From Candidatus Methanomethylophilaceae archaeon (GTDB lineage Archaea > Thermoplasmatota > Thermoplasmata > Methanomassiliicoccales > Methanomethylophilaceae): a DNA stretch of 15,426 bases. Position numbers and translations under genes: made by a program. Position 1 is the first letter of the stretch; each line of letters begins with the position of its first letter. The DNA is taken from positions 1 through 15,426 of the forward strand of contig JAFPVN010000297.1 in assembly GCA_017395275.1 (NCBI GenBank), given 5' to 3'. Shown piece after piece: positions 1 through 5,512 of the stretch. The notes below the pieces were generated by a model. The model saw only the letters and a list, made by a program, of their open reading frames with translations, was not told the DNA's origin and ran no database searches.

Positions 1-270
1 GGCGTCCACGATATTGATGACGGCATCGGGGTTGCCCTCCATCAGGAAGTTCCTGGTGACTATCTCCTCCGGGGAATAGGGCGACAGAGAGTAGATACCG
101 GGTGTGTCCACCAGTTCCGCTCCGTCCGTTCCCCTGATCTTACCGACCTTCTTGTCGATGGTGACACCGGGCCAGTTGCCCACGCGCTGCGAGGCGCCCG
201 TGAGCTTGTTGAAAAGCGTGGTCTTACCGCAGTTCGGGTTTCCGGCCAAAGCTATGGTCAGTGCCATCAT
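1..270 (-). CDS. feoB: FeoB, ferrous iron transport protein B (N-terminal G domain, partial)
   Basis: FeoB is the inner-membrane Fe(II) permease with an N-terminal cytosolic GTPase domain. Only the first ~90 residues are in the window; the frame stays open to base 1. The translation starts MMALTIALAGNPNCGKTTLF and shows the G1 P-loop (GNPNCGKT), the G2 region with the conserved VGNWPGVT stretch, and the G3 motif DTPG followed by YSLSPYSPEE, all diagnostic for FeoB. The start ATG at 270 overlaps the stop of the upstream FeoA gene (ATGA), implying translational coupling; a second in-frame ATG at 267 is equally possible. It is the third gene of a feoA-feoA-feoB operon, so it should follow that operon's iron-responsive promoter. 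Identification is very secure; the transmembrane part lies outside the window. Confidence 0.97.
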   Translation of the reverse strand, partial: MMALTIALAGNPNCGKTTLFNKLTGASQRVGNWPGVTIDKKVGKIRGTDGAELVDTPGIYSLSPYSPEEIVTRNFLMEGNPDAVINIVDA

Positions 271-488
271 TCCACCTCGACCTTCTCCGCCTCTGTCCTG
301 CGGAGCGAGAGTTCGTAACCTCTCACCGTTATCTCCACCGGGTCCCCCAGCGGTGCCACCTTGCGGACATAGATCTCGCATCCCTTCGTGATGCCCATGT
401 CCAGCAGGTGCCTCCTGAGAGGACCTTCGCCGTTGATCTTCAGGACCTTGACGGTCTCTCCGATCGTTGCATCTTTCAATGTCTTCAT
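267..488 (-). CDS. feoA: FeoA domain protein (proximal copy)
   Basis: This is a 73-residue SH3-like FeoA protein, the usual small cytosolic partner of FeoB in Fe(II) uptake. The sequence begins MKTLKDATIGETVKVLKING and carries the typical FeoA pattern: an RRHLLDMGI segment, then a G-x-x-I strand, then APLGDPVEITVRGYELSLRR-type beta strands, ending with the acidic KVEVE tail. Length matches the family (about 70-80 residues). Its stop overlaps the FeoB start by the ATGA arrangement, and it follows the distal FeoA copy by only four bases, so the three genes form one transcription unit. No odd residues were noticed. Confidence 0.95.
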   Translation of the reverse strand: MKTLKDATIGETVKVLKINGEGPLRRHLLDMGITKGCEIYVRKVAPLGDPVEITVRGYELSLRRTEAEKVEVE

Positions 489-492
489 AGAA

Positions 493-747
493 TCACTCCG
501 GCCTGAAGAAAATCCTCGAGGCCATTCTGCTGTCCACTGCGATCCTGGAGCCTCTTACGCTCAGGATCTTGCTTCCTTTGACGTCTGAGATGGCCTGGAT
601 GCGGGCGCCGACGGTGAAACCCAGGTCGTTAAGGTACTTCCTGGTGCCCGCGTCTCCCGCGATCCTGACTACGGTCCCGCCCTCTCCCGCTTTCGCGAAA
701 GATATGGGCATACCGCTGTCCGCAGACGCTGCAGTAGTAGATTGCAT
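493..747 (-). CDS. feoA: FeoA domain protein (distal copy, first gene of operon)
   Basis: An 84-residue second FeoA-like protein. After a short polar N-terminus (MQSTTAASADSG) come MPISFAKAGEGGTVVRIAGD, a RKYLNDLGFTVGA helix-turn equivalent to the RRHLLDMGI region of the neighbouring copy, then VKGSKILSVRGSRIAVDS strands. Tandem FeoA proteins before FeoB are known in archaea and bacteria; the second copy may have a distinct regulatory or assembly role. The start at 747 is favoured because a TATA-like element lies ~27 bases upstream, giving a nearly leaderless message; the internal ATG at 711 would cut off the non-conserved N-terminus and cannot be excluded. Confident as a FeoA-family protein. 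Confidence 0.9.
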   Translation of the reverse strand: MQSTTAASADSGMPISFAKAGEGGTVVRIAGDAGTRKYLNDLGFTVGARIQAISDVKGSKILSVRGSRIAVDSRMASRIFFRPE

Positions 748-750
748 ATC

Positions 751-794
751 TTTTGGTAATCCTAAAAATCTATATAAATTTAGCCATACCTAAC
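751..794 (-). promoter_or_regulatory. feo operon promoter with candidate metal-repressor operators
   Basis: On the minus strand AATTTATATA (771-780) is a good archaeal TATA box, ~27 bases before the first FeoA start. It is flanked by two imperfect inverted repeats: TTTTGGTAATCCTAAAA at 751-767 (arms TTTT/AAAA plus inner pairs) and TTAG-N6-CTAA at 781-794. Both resemble the TTAGG...CCTAA half-sites of DtxR/IdeR/MDR1-type metal-dependent repressors. The TATA box is seen directly; the operator role is inference from motif likeness and from the iron-transport genes downstream. Confidence 0.45.
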
Positions 795-845
795 TTTTGG
801 TAGTTCGGGCTCAAGTTTAACGGATAGAATAGTAGAAGCAGATGA

Positions 846-899
846 CCCAGACAGGTATTTTCCTGTCCGGGTCTTGGAGTTTGTCCCCCTCTCGGGGGA
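846..899 (-). terminator. Two hairpins downstream of the MFS exporter
   Basis: Eight bases past the MFS stop codon lies a GC-rich hairpin, TCCCCC-TCTC-GGGGGA (884-899). It is followed by a second, CCC-A-GACAGG/CCTGTC-C-GGG with a TATTTT loop (846-871). No long T tract follows, so these are structural terminator or 3'-end stabilising candidates rather than classic archaeal oligo-T terminators. Confidence 0.5.
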
Positions 900-906
900 A
901 AGGGGT

Positions 907-2502
907 TCATTGCATCTCGAGCTTCTCGGCCTGCTCCTTCGCCAACTGCGTGGTGGTCTTGGCCTTGATCAGCAGTCCGACGACCGACGCCATCAGAATG
1001 ACCACGCCTCCGGCGATGAAGCCGAAGTGGACGGAGTCCACGAACGCTTCCAGCACCTGGTTGGAGACCTCCGGCAGGACGCCGATGTACCCGATCATGG
1101 CCTGCACGAACTCCGTCGCCTTGTCGGTGACCAGGTTGGCGGGGTCCATGGTGACCAGTTCGCGCACCTTGTCGGCGTAGTGGGCGTTGATGAGCATCGT
1201 GAAGATCGCGGTACCGACGGCGGTACCGACGGACCTCAGCAGGTTGACCGCAGACGTGTTCATACCGATCTCCGAGGGGTCGGAACTGTTCTGGACGGCG
1301 GCGAAGACGGGTGTCATCATGCATCCGAGACCGATACCGAGCACAACCTGTGCGACGCAGTAGAGGTCGATGGGCTTGCCGACGATGCTGTAGTACGGGT
1401 ACGAAGCGGAGGCCACGACCCCGTCAACGTTCAGCAGGTAGAACAGGTACAGACCGATGAACACGATGATCGGACCGACGACGAGCCACGGCCTGTAACC
1501 GGTCCTCTCGCACATAGCACCCGAGATCATGGAGGTGACCATCATGCCGCCTACCAGGAACAGGGTGTAGTAGCTCGAGGTGAGCGTGTCCAGTTCGAAC
1601 AGGATGAACGTTCCGAAGTATCCCGCGAAGGTCATGGCGCCCATCATGCCTATTCCGAAGATCAGCATGTAGATCCCTCCGGCCATGACGGTGCGGTTCC
1701 TCAGGAGCTTGGGGGACAGCACGGGCTCGATTGCCTTCCTCTCGATCATGACGAAGAGCGTTCCGAGGACGATCATGGCCGCCACGAGACCGGCGGTCTG
1801 TATGCTGACCCAGTCGAACTCGTTCCCTCCGCACTCGAACAGCACGATGAGGCTGGTGAGGAACAGGATGAGGGTCGTGATGCCCTTGTAGTCGATGACC
1901 GGCTTGGACAGCACTACGGGTGACGGGAACTTCCTTATGGTGAATATGAACGCGACGATCGCGATGGGCACGTTGATGTAGAAGCACCAGCGCCAGTCAA
2001 TGTTCTCGGTGATGAACCCTCCGATGATGGGTCCGACTCCCGAACCCACTCCGAATATCATGGCCAGCATTCCCTGCATCCTAGCCCTGACGGCGGGTGC
2101 GTAGAGGTCGGCGATCGCGGCCGTGGCGACGGGTATGAGGACTCCTCCCCCGAGACCCTGGATTCCGCGGCAGATGACCAGCATCTCCATGTTGGTGGAC
2201 ATCCCCGCGATGACGGATCCTCCGACGAATACGAAGAGTCCGATGAGGAACAGCTTCTTCCTGCCGTAGAGGTCGGAGAGCTTTCCCGCGACGGGGATCA
2301 TGATGCACTCGCACAGAAGATAGGCGGTGACCATCCAGGTGAAGAGACCGTCGCCGTTGAGTTCGTTGGCGATCTTGGTCCCGCAGGTGCCTATGATGGT
2401 CCCGTCGAAACATGCGCAGAGCATCGCAAGACAAAGACCCAGCATGATGGATTTCCTCACCTTGGGGTCGATGTTTTTGTATGTGATCTGTTCGATTGAC
2501 AT
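907..2502 (-). CDS. MFS multidrug exporter, DHA2 (EmrB/QacA-like) family
   Basis: A 531-residue major facilitator protein of the 14-helix DHA2 size class, predicted to export drugs or toxic organics by proton antiport. The first helix carries CLAMLCACFDGTIIGT; loop 2-3 has motif A as GKLSDLYGRKK; helix 5 has the antiporter motif C as GVGSGVGPIIGGF; the DWRWCFYINVP segment after it is typical of EmrB-like proteins. The C-terminus is a charged KAKTTTQLAKEQAEKLEMQ tail. The frame stays open far upstream to 2865, but that extension is out-of-frame MarR sequence; MSIEQITYKN at 2502 has an AAGGA ribosome site ~8 bases upstream and is the proper start. It lies 62 bases after the OhrR-like regulator gene, which suggests regulation by it; the substrate is unknown. 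Confidence 0.92.
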   Translation of the reverse strand: MSIEQITYKNIDPKVRKSIMLGLCLAMLCACFDGTIIGTCGTKIANELNGDGLFTWMVTAYLLCECIMIPVAGKLSDLYGRKKLFLIGLFVFVGGSVIAGMSTNMEMLVICRGIQGLGGGVLIPVATAAIADLYAPAVRARMQGMLAMIFGVGSGVGPIIGGFITENIDWRWCFYINVPIAIVAFIFTIRKFPSPVVLSKPVIDYKGITTLILFLTSLIVLFECGGNEFDWVSIQTAGLVAAMIVLGTLFVMIERKAIEPVLSPKLLRNRTVMAGGIYMLIFGIGMMGAMTFAGYFGTFILFELDTLTSSYYTLFLVGGMMVTSMISGAMCERTGYRPWLVVGPIIVFIGLYLFYLLNVDGVVASASYPYYSIVGKPIDLYCVAQVVLGIGLGCMMTPVFAAVQNSSDPSEIGMNTSAVNLLRSVGTAVGTAIFTMLINAHYADKVRELVTMDPANLVTDKATEFVQAMIGYIGVLPEVSNQVLEAFVDSVHFGFIAGGVVILMASVVGLLIKAKTTTQLAKEQAEKLEMQ

Positions 2503-2527
2503 GTGATTTTCCTTATCCTGATTACAG

Positions 2528-2553
2528 GCCCGCATGCAGCGGGCATATATTAT
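2528..2553 (-). promoter_or_regulatory. Candidate internal promoter and palindrome before the MFS gene
   Basis: The 62-base gap between the regulator and exporter genes holds a TATA-like ATAATATATGC (2543-2553, minus strand), immediately followed by the inverted repeat GCCCGC-ATGCA-GCGGGC (2528-2544). The repeat sits between TATA box and start codon. It could be a repressor site or an mRNA hairpin. It does not resemble the TTGTATACAA sites before the peroxidase gene. Confidence 0.4.
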
Positions 2554-2564
2554 GAAATCTGATT

Positions 2565-3017
2565 TTACTGCTCCTCTCCGCAGAGGTCGGCCATCATCTT
2601 CCTGAGGATGCGGGCGAGCGTTATCGCATCCTCCACGGGGAGGGGGATGCACGATGCGATCTCCCCGGGTACCGACAGGGCCTTCTCCCTCAGCTCCATC
2701 CCCTTCTCGTTGACGGTGACGGTCAGGACCCTCTCGTCGTCCCTGTCGCGGCAGCGCTCCACGTATCCCGCCTCCTCCAGTTTCTTCATGAGGGGGGTGA
2801 GCGTCCCGGAGTCGAGGCAGAGCATCGAACCGAGTTCCTTCATGGTCAGGGAACGGTGCTCCCACAGCGCCATCAGGGCGATGTACTGCGTGTACGTGAT
2901 GCCGAGCTCGTCGAGCAGGGGTCTGTACCTCCTCACGACCTCCTTAGCGCAGACGTAGAGGGGGAAGCACAGCTGGTTCTCCAGCTTCAGTCCGGCGTAT
3001 CTGTCGCAGGATTCCAT
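2565..3017 (-). CDS. OhrR-like MarR-family redox regulator (one-Cys type)
   Basis: A 150-residue winged-helix regulator closely resembling bacterial OhrR, the organic-hydroperoxide sensor. The N-terminus has KLENQLCFPLY, placing Cys17 at the peroxidatic cysteine of OhrR (Cys15 in Bacillus subtilis), and the two tyrosines that hydrogen-bond that cysteine are present as Tyr31 and Tyr42 (ITYTQY). The recognition helix reads LDSGTLTPLMKKLEEAGYV and the wing CRDRDDERVLTVTVNEKG. A second cysteine (Cys23) and Cys4 lie nearby and could form disulfides. Start chosen at MESCDRY; the upstream ORF extension covers the peroxidase 3' end. It lies 5 bases after the glutathione peroxidase gene and before the exporter, and OhrR-like palindromes sit in the operon promoter, so autoregulated peroxide-responsive derepression is likely. 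Family call is strong; the actual ligand (peroxide, electrophile, drug) is inferred. Confidence 0.9.
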   Translation of the reverse strand: MESCDRYAGLKLENQLCFPLYVCAKEVVRRYRPLLDELGITYTQYIALMALWEHRSLTMKELGSMLCLDSGTLTPLMKKLEEAGYVERCRDRDDERVLTVTVNEKGMELREKALSVPGEIASCIPLPVEDAITLARILRKMMADLCGEEQ

Positions 3018-3022
3018 CTGGA

Positions 3023-3592
3023 TCACTCGACAGCCTTCGCCACCGCATCCCTGACCTTGTTCATGGCCGCGGTGGGTTCGAAACGCGCGATGATGCTTCC
3101 GTCGCGTCCGATGAGGAACTTGGTGAAGTTCCACTTGACGTTGCCGTTGTTCTTGTAGTCCTTGTCCATGCCCTTCACGATGGGACCGAGGACCAGACCC
3201 TTGGCACCGAATCCCTGGAACTTGGTGTTCGCGGAGAGGTACCTGAAGAGCGGGTCAGCGTTCTCTCCGAGGACATCGATCTTGGAGAACTGGGGGAACG
3301 TTATCCCGAACCTTCCCTTGCAGAAGGTGTGGATCTCCTCGTCCGTGCCGGGCGCTTGCTCCTTGAACTGGTTGCAGGGGAAATCCAGGATCTCCAGGCC
3401 CTTGTCCTTGAACTCGTCGTAGATCTTCTGGAGGTCCTCGTACTGGGGGGTGAACCCGCATCCGGTCGCGGTGTTGACGATGAGGAGGACCTTGCCCTTG
3501 TAGTTTGACAGCGGGACTTCGGAGCCGTCCCTGGCCTTGACTGAGAAGTCGTAGACGCACTTCCCATCCTTTGTGTTTTCATCGGTGTTCAT
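3023..3592 (-). CDS. Glutathione peroxidase family thiol peroxidase
   Basis: A 189-residue GPx-fold peroxidase that reduces H2O2 and organic hydroperoxides, in microbes usually with thioredoxin rather than glutathione. Key features: catalytic Cys45 in VNTATGCGFTPQY, the FPCNQF segment with a cysteine in the usual resolving position, and the VKWNFTKFLIGRDG motif supplying the Trp and Asn of the catalytic tetrad. The usual FxxQEPG motif reads FKEQAPG. A further Cys occurs in HTFCKGRFGI. The start at MNTDENTKDG (3592) is preferred over the upstream ATG at 3634, because 3634 lies inside the TATA/operator region. First gene of the peroxidase-OhrR-exporter operon; the tandem palindromes before it suggest induction by oxidants. 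Confidence 0.93.
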   Translation of the reverse strand: MNTDENTKDGKCVYDFSVKARDGSEVPLSNYKGKVLLIVNTATGCGFTPQYEDLQKIYDEFKDKGLEILDFPCNQFKEQAPGTDEEIHTFCKGRFGITFPQFSKIDVLGENADPLFRYLSANTKFQGFGAKGLVLGPIVKGMDKDYKNNGNVKWNFTKFLIGRDGSIIARFEPTAAMNKVRDAVAKAVE

Positions 3593-3604
3593 TCTATCAC
3601 TTCT

Positions 3605-3630
3605 ATTGTATGCAATTCGATTGTATACAA
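3605..3630. promoter_or_regulatory. Tandem OhrR/MarR-type operator palindromes
   Basis: Two copies of an ATTGTAT(A/G)CAA element stand 15 bases apart: 3605-3615 (TTGTATGCAA core, one mismatch from a palindrome) and 3620-3630 (TTGTATACAA, a perfect 10-bp palindrome). They lie between the minus-strand TATA box and the peroxidase start codon, covering the expected transcription start. Known bacterial OhrR operators have the same TACAATT/AATTGTA flavour. Binding here would block initiation of the peroxidase operon. Confidence 0.65.
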
Positions 3631-3632
3631 CC

Positions 3633-3642
3633 AATATATTAA
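3633..3642 (-). promoter_or_regulatory. TATA box of the peroxidase operon
   Basis: Minus-strand AATATATT preceded by CCTTT, ~46 bases before the peroxidase ATG. The expected start of transcription (~25 bases downstream) falls within the tandem palindromes, giving a leader of about 20 bases. Confidence 0.6.
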
Positions 3643-3695
3643 AGGTTTACCGATGAACCGAGTTTTTGGTGCGGTTTACATGTTCTTTCGTCTGC

Positions 3696-3705
3696 TTTAT
3701 TAAAT
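3696..3705 (+). promoter_or_regulatory. TATA box of the MBL-rubredoxin/macrodomain/sirtuin operon
   Basis: TTTATTAAAT lies ~25 bases upstream of the ATG at 3726, predicting a leaderless or nearly leaderless transcript. The box is ~60 bases from the divergent peroxidase TATA box, so both operons share one 133-base control region. Confidence 0.55.
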
Positions 3706-3725
3706 GATAATGTGATACTTCGGGC

Positions 3726-4685
3726 ATGCAGATCAAGGCAATCAGGTTCAGGGAAAACGGTTTCGCGGCACAGCCGTTCGCGTTCGGAGGGGAGGAGGGA
3801 CCGCAGGCGTTCGATCCCAAGGTCCGTTACCGTTCGGGTCTCACCAACTATCTCATCGATACAGGCAAGGAGGTCATCCTCGTGGACACTGGCCTTCCGG
3901 CAGGCACTCCCGAGGAGGTCCCCGACGAGAACACGCCCATCTACACCGGCAGGGACATCTGCTCGTACATGGAGGCCTTCGCCGCCCTCGGATACAGGCC
4001 GGAGCAGGTCACCAAGATTCTGGTCACGCACAAGCACATCGACCACACCGGGGAGCTGAGATCGTTCCCCAACGCAAGGATCTACGTCAATGCGGCGGAG
4101 TGCGGTGCGGCCGAGTTCAAAGGTCTCGATAACATTGTGCCAGTAGAGTTCACCGACGGGGCTTACCACGAGTTCCCCGAGTCCCAGATCATAGCGGACG
4201 GCATCCGCTACATCAAGGCGACCGGACACACCAACGGCAACAGCCTGGTCGTCGCCGAGGACGACGGTCTCTTCTACATGATCCACGGGGACATCACCTA
4301 TGTGGACGAGGCGCTCTATGCCAACAAGCTCTCCGTCGTATACGAGGACATCAAAGCGGCACGCGGGACGCTGGACCGTGTGAGGGCATTCGTCTCGAAG
4401 CATCCGACGGTGTACCTTTCGACGCACACCCCGCAGGGGCCTGAGAACCTCGATGCGAAGAGGATCGTCGATCTCACCAACCCTCCGGAGACCATACCTC
4501 CAGGGGAGGTCACCTTCAGGACGGCCACGGGGAAGTACGTGTGCTCGGTCTGCGGTTTCGTCTACGACCCTGCTGTCGGGGATCCGGACAACGGCATCGC
4601 CCCGGGGACCGCGTTCGAGGACCTTCCGGACGACTGGCGCTGTCCGCGCTGCAGGCAGCCGAAATCCAAGTTCAACAAGGCATGA
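3726..4685 (+). CDS. Metallo-beta-lactamase fold hydrolase fused to a C-terminal rubredoxin
   Basis: A 319-residue two-domain cytosolic protein. Residues ~1-250 are a metallo-beta-lactamase domain with the complete dinuclear site: His102-x-His104-x-Asp106-His107 (THKHIDHTG), His168 (TGHTNGN), Asp189 (HGDITY) and His234 (STHTP). Residues ~268-315 are a full rubredoxin with CxxC pairs Cys273/Cys276 (YVCSVCGFVYD) and Cys306/Cys309 (WRCPRCR), including the conserved DP..GDP.NGI.PGT.FEDLP.DW core. The first motif is HxHxDH (hydrolase/lactonase-like), not the HxExD of flavodiiron proteins, and there is no flavodoxin domain. So it may hydrolyse a substrate under redox control, or be an unusual rubredoxin-fed oxidoreductase. 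It heads an operon with a macrodomain and a SirTM sirtuin; its stop overlaps the next start (ATGA). Fold assignment is secure, function open. Confidence 0.9.
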   Translation: MQIKAIRFRENGFAAQPFAFGGEEGPQAFDPKVRYRSGLTNYLIDTGKEVILVDTGLPAGTPEEVPDENTPIYTGRDICSYMEAFAALGYRPEQVTKILVTHKHIDHTGELRSFPNARIYVNAAECGAAEFKGLDNIVPVEFTDGAYHEFPESQIIADGIRYIKATGHTNGNSLVVAEDDGLFYMIHGDITYVDEALYANKLSVVYEDIKAARGTLDRVRAFVSKHPTVYLSTHTPQGPENLDAKRIVDLTNPPETIPPGEVTFRTATGKYVCSVCGFVYDPAVGDPDNGIAPGTAFEDLPDDWRCPRCRQPKSKFNKA

Positions 4686-5512
4686 TCATGGGATCGGAAC
4701 AGTATCTGGACGGTCTGCTCGAGGCGATACTGAAAGAATCGGGAGACGAGTCCCCAAGACTGCCTCCGGACATCGAGAGCAGGAGACTGACTCTGCGCGC
4801 CTACATGAACGTCAGGCATCCGATGCCGATCCCGGAGGGCATGCTGAGGCTGCAGGACGCCTATCTGAAGGATAGGAACGCCGAGAGGGGCGTGTTCCAT
4901 GCCGACGACATCCCCACCGTCGATACCGCGCTCGGATGCAGGCTGCCCTCGGCTGACAGGATGTCCCTGTGGCAGGGCGACATAACGACGCTGGACTGCG
5001 ACGCCATAGTCAACGCGGCCAACTCCCAGATGCTGGGGTGCTTCAGTCCCAACCACAAATGCATCGATAACTGCATACACACCTACGCCGGGATGCAGCT
5101 CAGGCTGGAATGCCACAGGAGGATGACTGAGCTCAGGAACGTGTTCGGCAAGGGCTACGAGCAGCCGACATCCGTCCCGATGCTCACGGGTGCATACAAC
5201 CTCCCCTGCAGGCACGTCATACACGTGGTCGGGCCGATAGCCATCCCTTTCAAGACGCCGCAGCACGAGCGCGATCTGGCACAATGCTACAGGAACGTCC
5301 TGGACATGTGCAGGGACAACGGGATAAGGTCCGTGGCGTTCTGCTGCATCTCCACCGGCGTGTTCGGTTTCCCCAACGACAGGGCCGCAGAGATAGCCGT
5401 GGGGACGGTATCGGAATGGCTGGATGACGACGATTCCGTTGACAAGGTCATATTCAACGTGTTCCTGGACAAGGACAGGGCCCTCTACGAGGAGGTGCTC
5501 ACCCGTGAGTGA
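4682..5512 (+). CDS. Zinc-type macrodomain, protein ADP-ribosylhydrolase
   Basis: A 276-residue macrodomain protein of the SirTM-associated, zinc-containing class, predicted to remove ADP-ribose from proteins modified by the neighbouring sirtuin. It has a helical N-terminal extension (residues ~1-90, with YLDGLLEAILKE and the conserved RHPMPIPEG), then LWQGDIT (96-102), IVNAAN (109-114), the zinc-loop signature CFSPNHKCIDNCIH (120-133, with Cys120, His125 and Cys127 as likely ligands), the HVIHVVGP strand, and the STGVFGFP substrate loop (224-231). All are hallmarks of this subclass and absent from ordinary MacroD-type domains. Start ATG at 4682 overlaps the previous stop (ATGA); ATG at 4688 is an alternative. 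The end overlaps the sirtuin GTG start by 8 bases. Class assignment is strong; the in vivo target is unknown. Confidence 0.92.
   Translation: MIMGSEQYLDGLLEAILKESGDESPRLPPDIESRRLTLRAYMNVRHPMPIPEGMLRLQDAYLKDRNAERGVFHADDIPTVDTALGCRLPSADRMSLWQGDITTLDCDAIVNAANSQMLGCFSPNHKCIDNCIHTYAGMQLRLECHRRMTELRNVFGKGYEQPTSVPMLTGAYNLPCRHVIHVVGPIAIPFKTPQHERDLAQCYRNVLDMCRDNGIRSVAFCCISTGVFGFPNDRAAEIAVGTVSEWLDDDDSVDKVIFNVFLDKDRALYEEVLTRE

Noticed and set aside
874..1923. Plus-strand open frame of 349 residues over the exporter gene
   Set aside because: Antisense shadow of the MFS gene; rich in Asp, His, Gly and Arg with no domain pattern.
2503..2865. N-terminal extension of the MFS frame by ~120 residues
   Set aside because: It is the regulator gene read in another frame; the composition (many Arg, Gly, Pro, His) is unlike a protein start, and MSIEQITYKN has a proper ribosome site.
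3639..4427. Minus-strand open frame of 262 residues over the MBL domain
   Set aside because: Antisense to a gene with an intact metal site; no recognisable motifs.
3726..4685. Flavodiiron protein (rubredoxin-oxygen oxidoreductase)
   Set aside because: No flavodoxin domain, and the metal motif is HxHxDH rather than HxExD.
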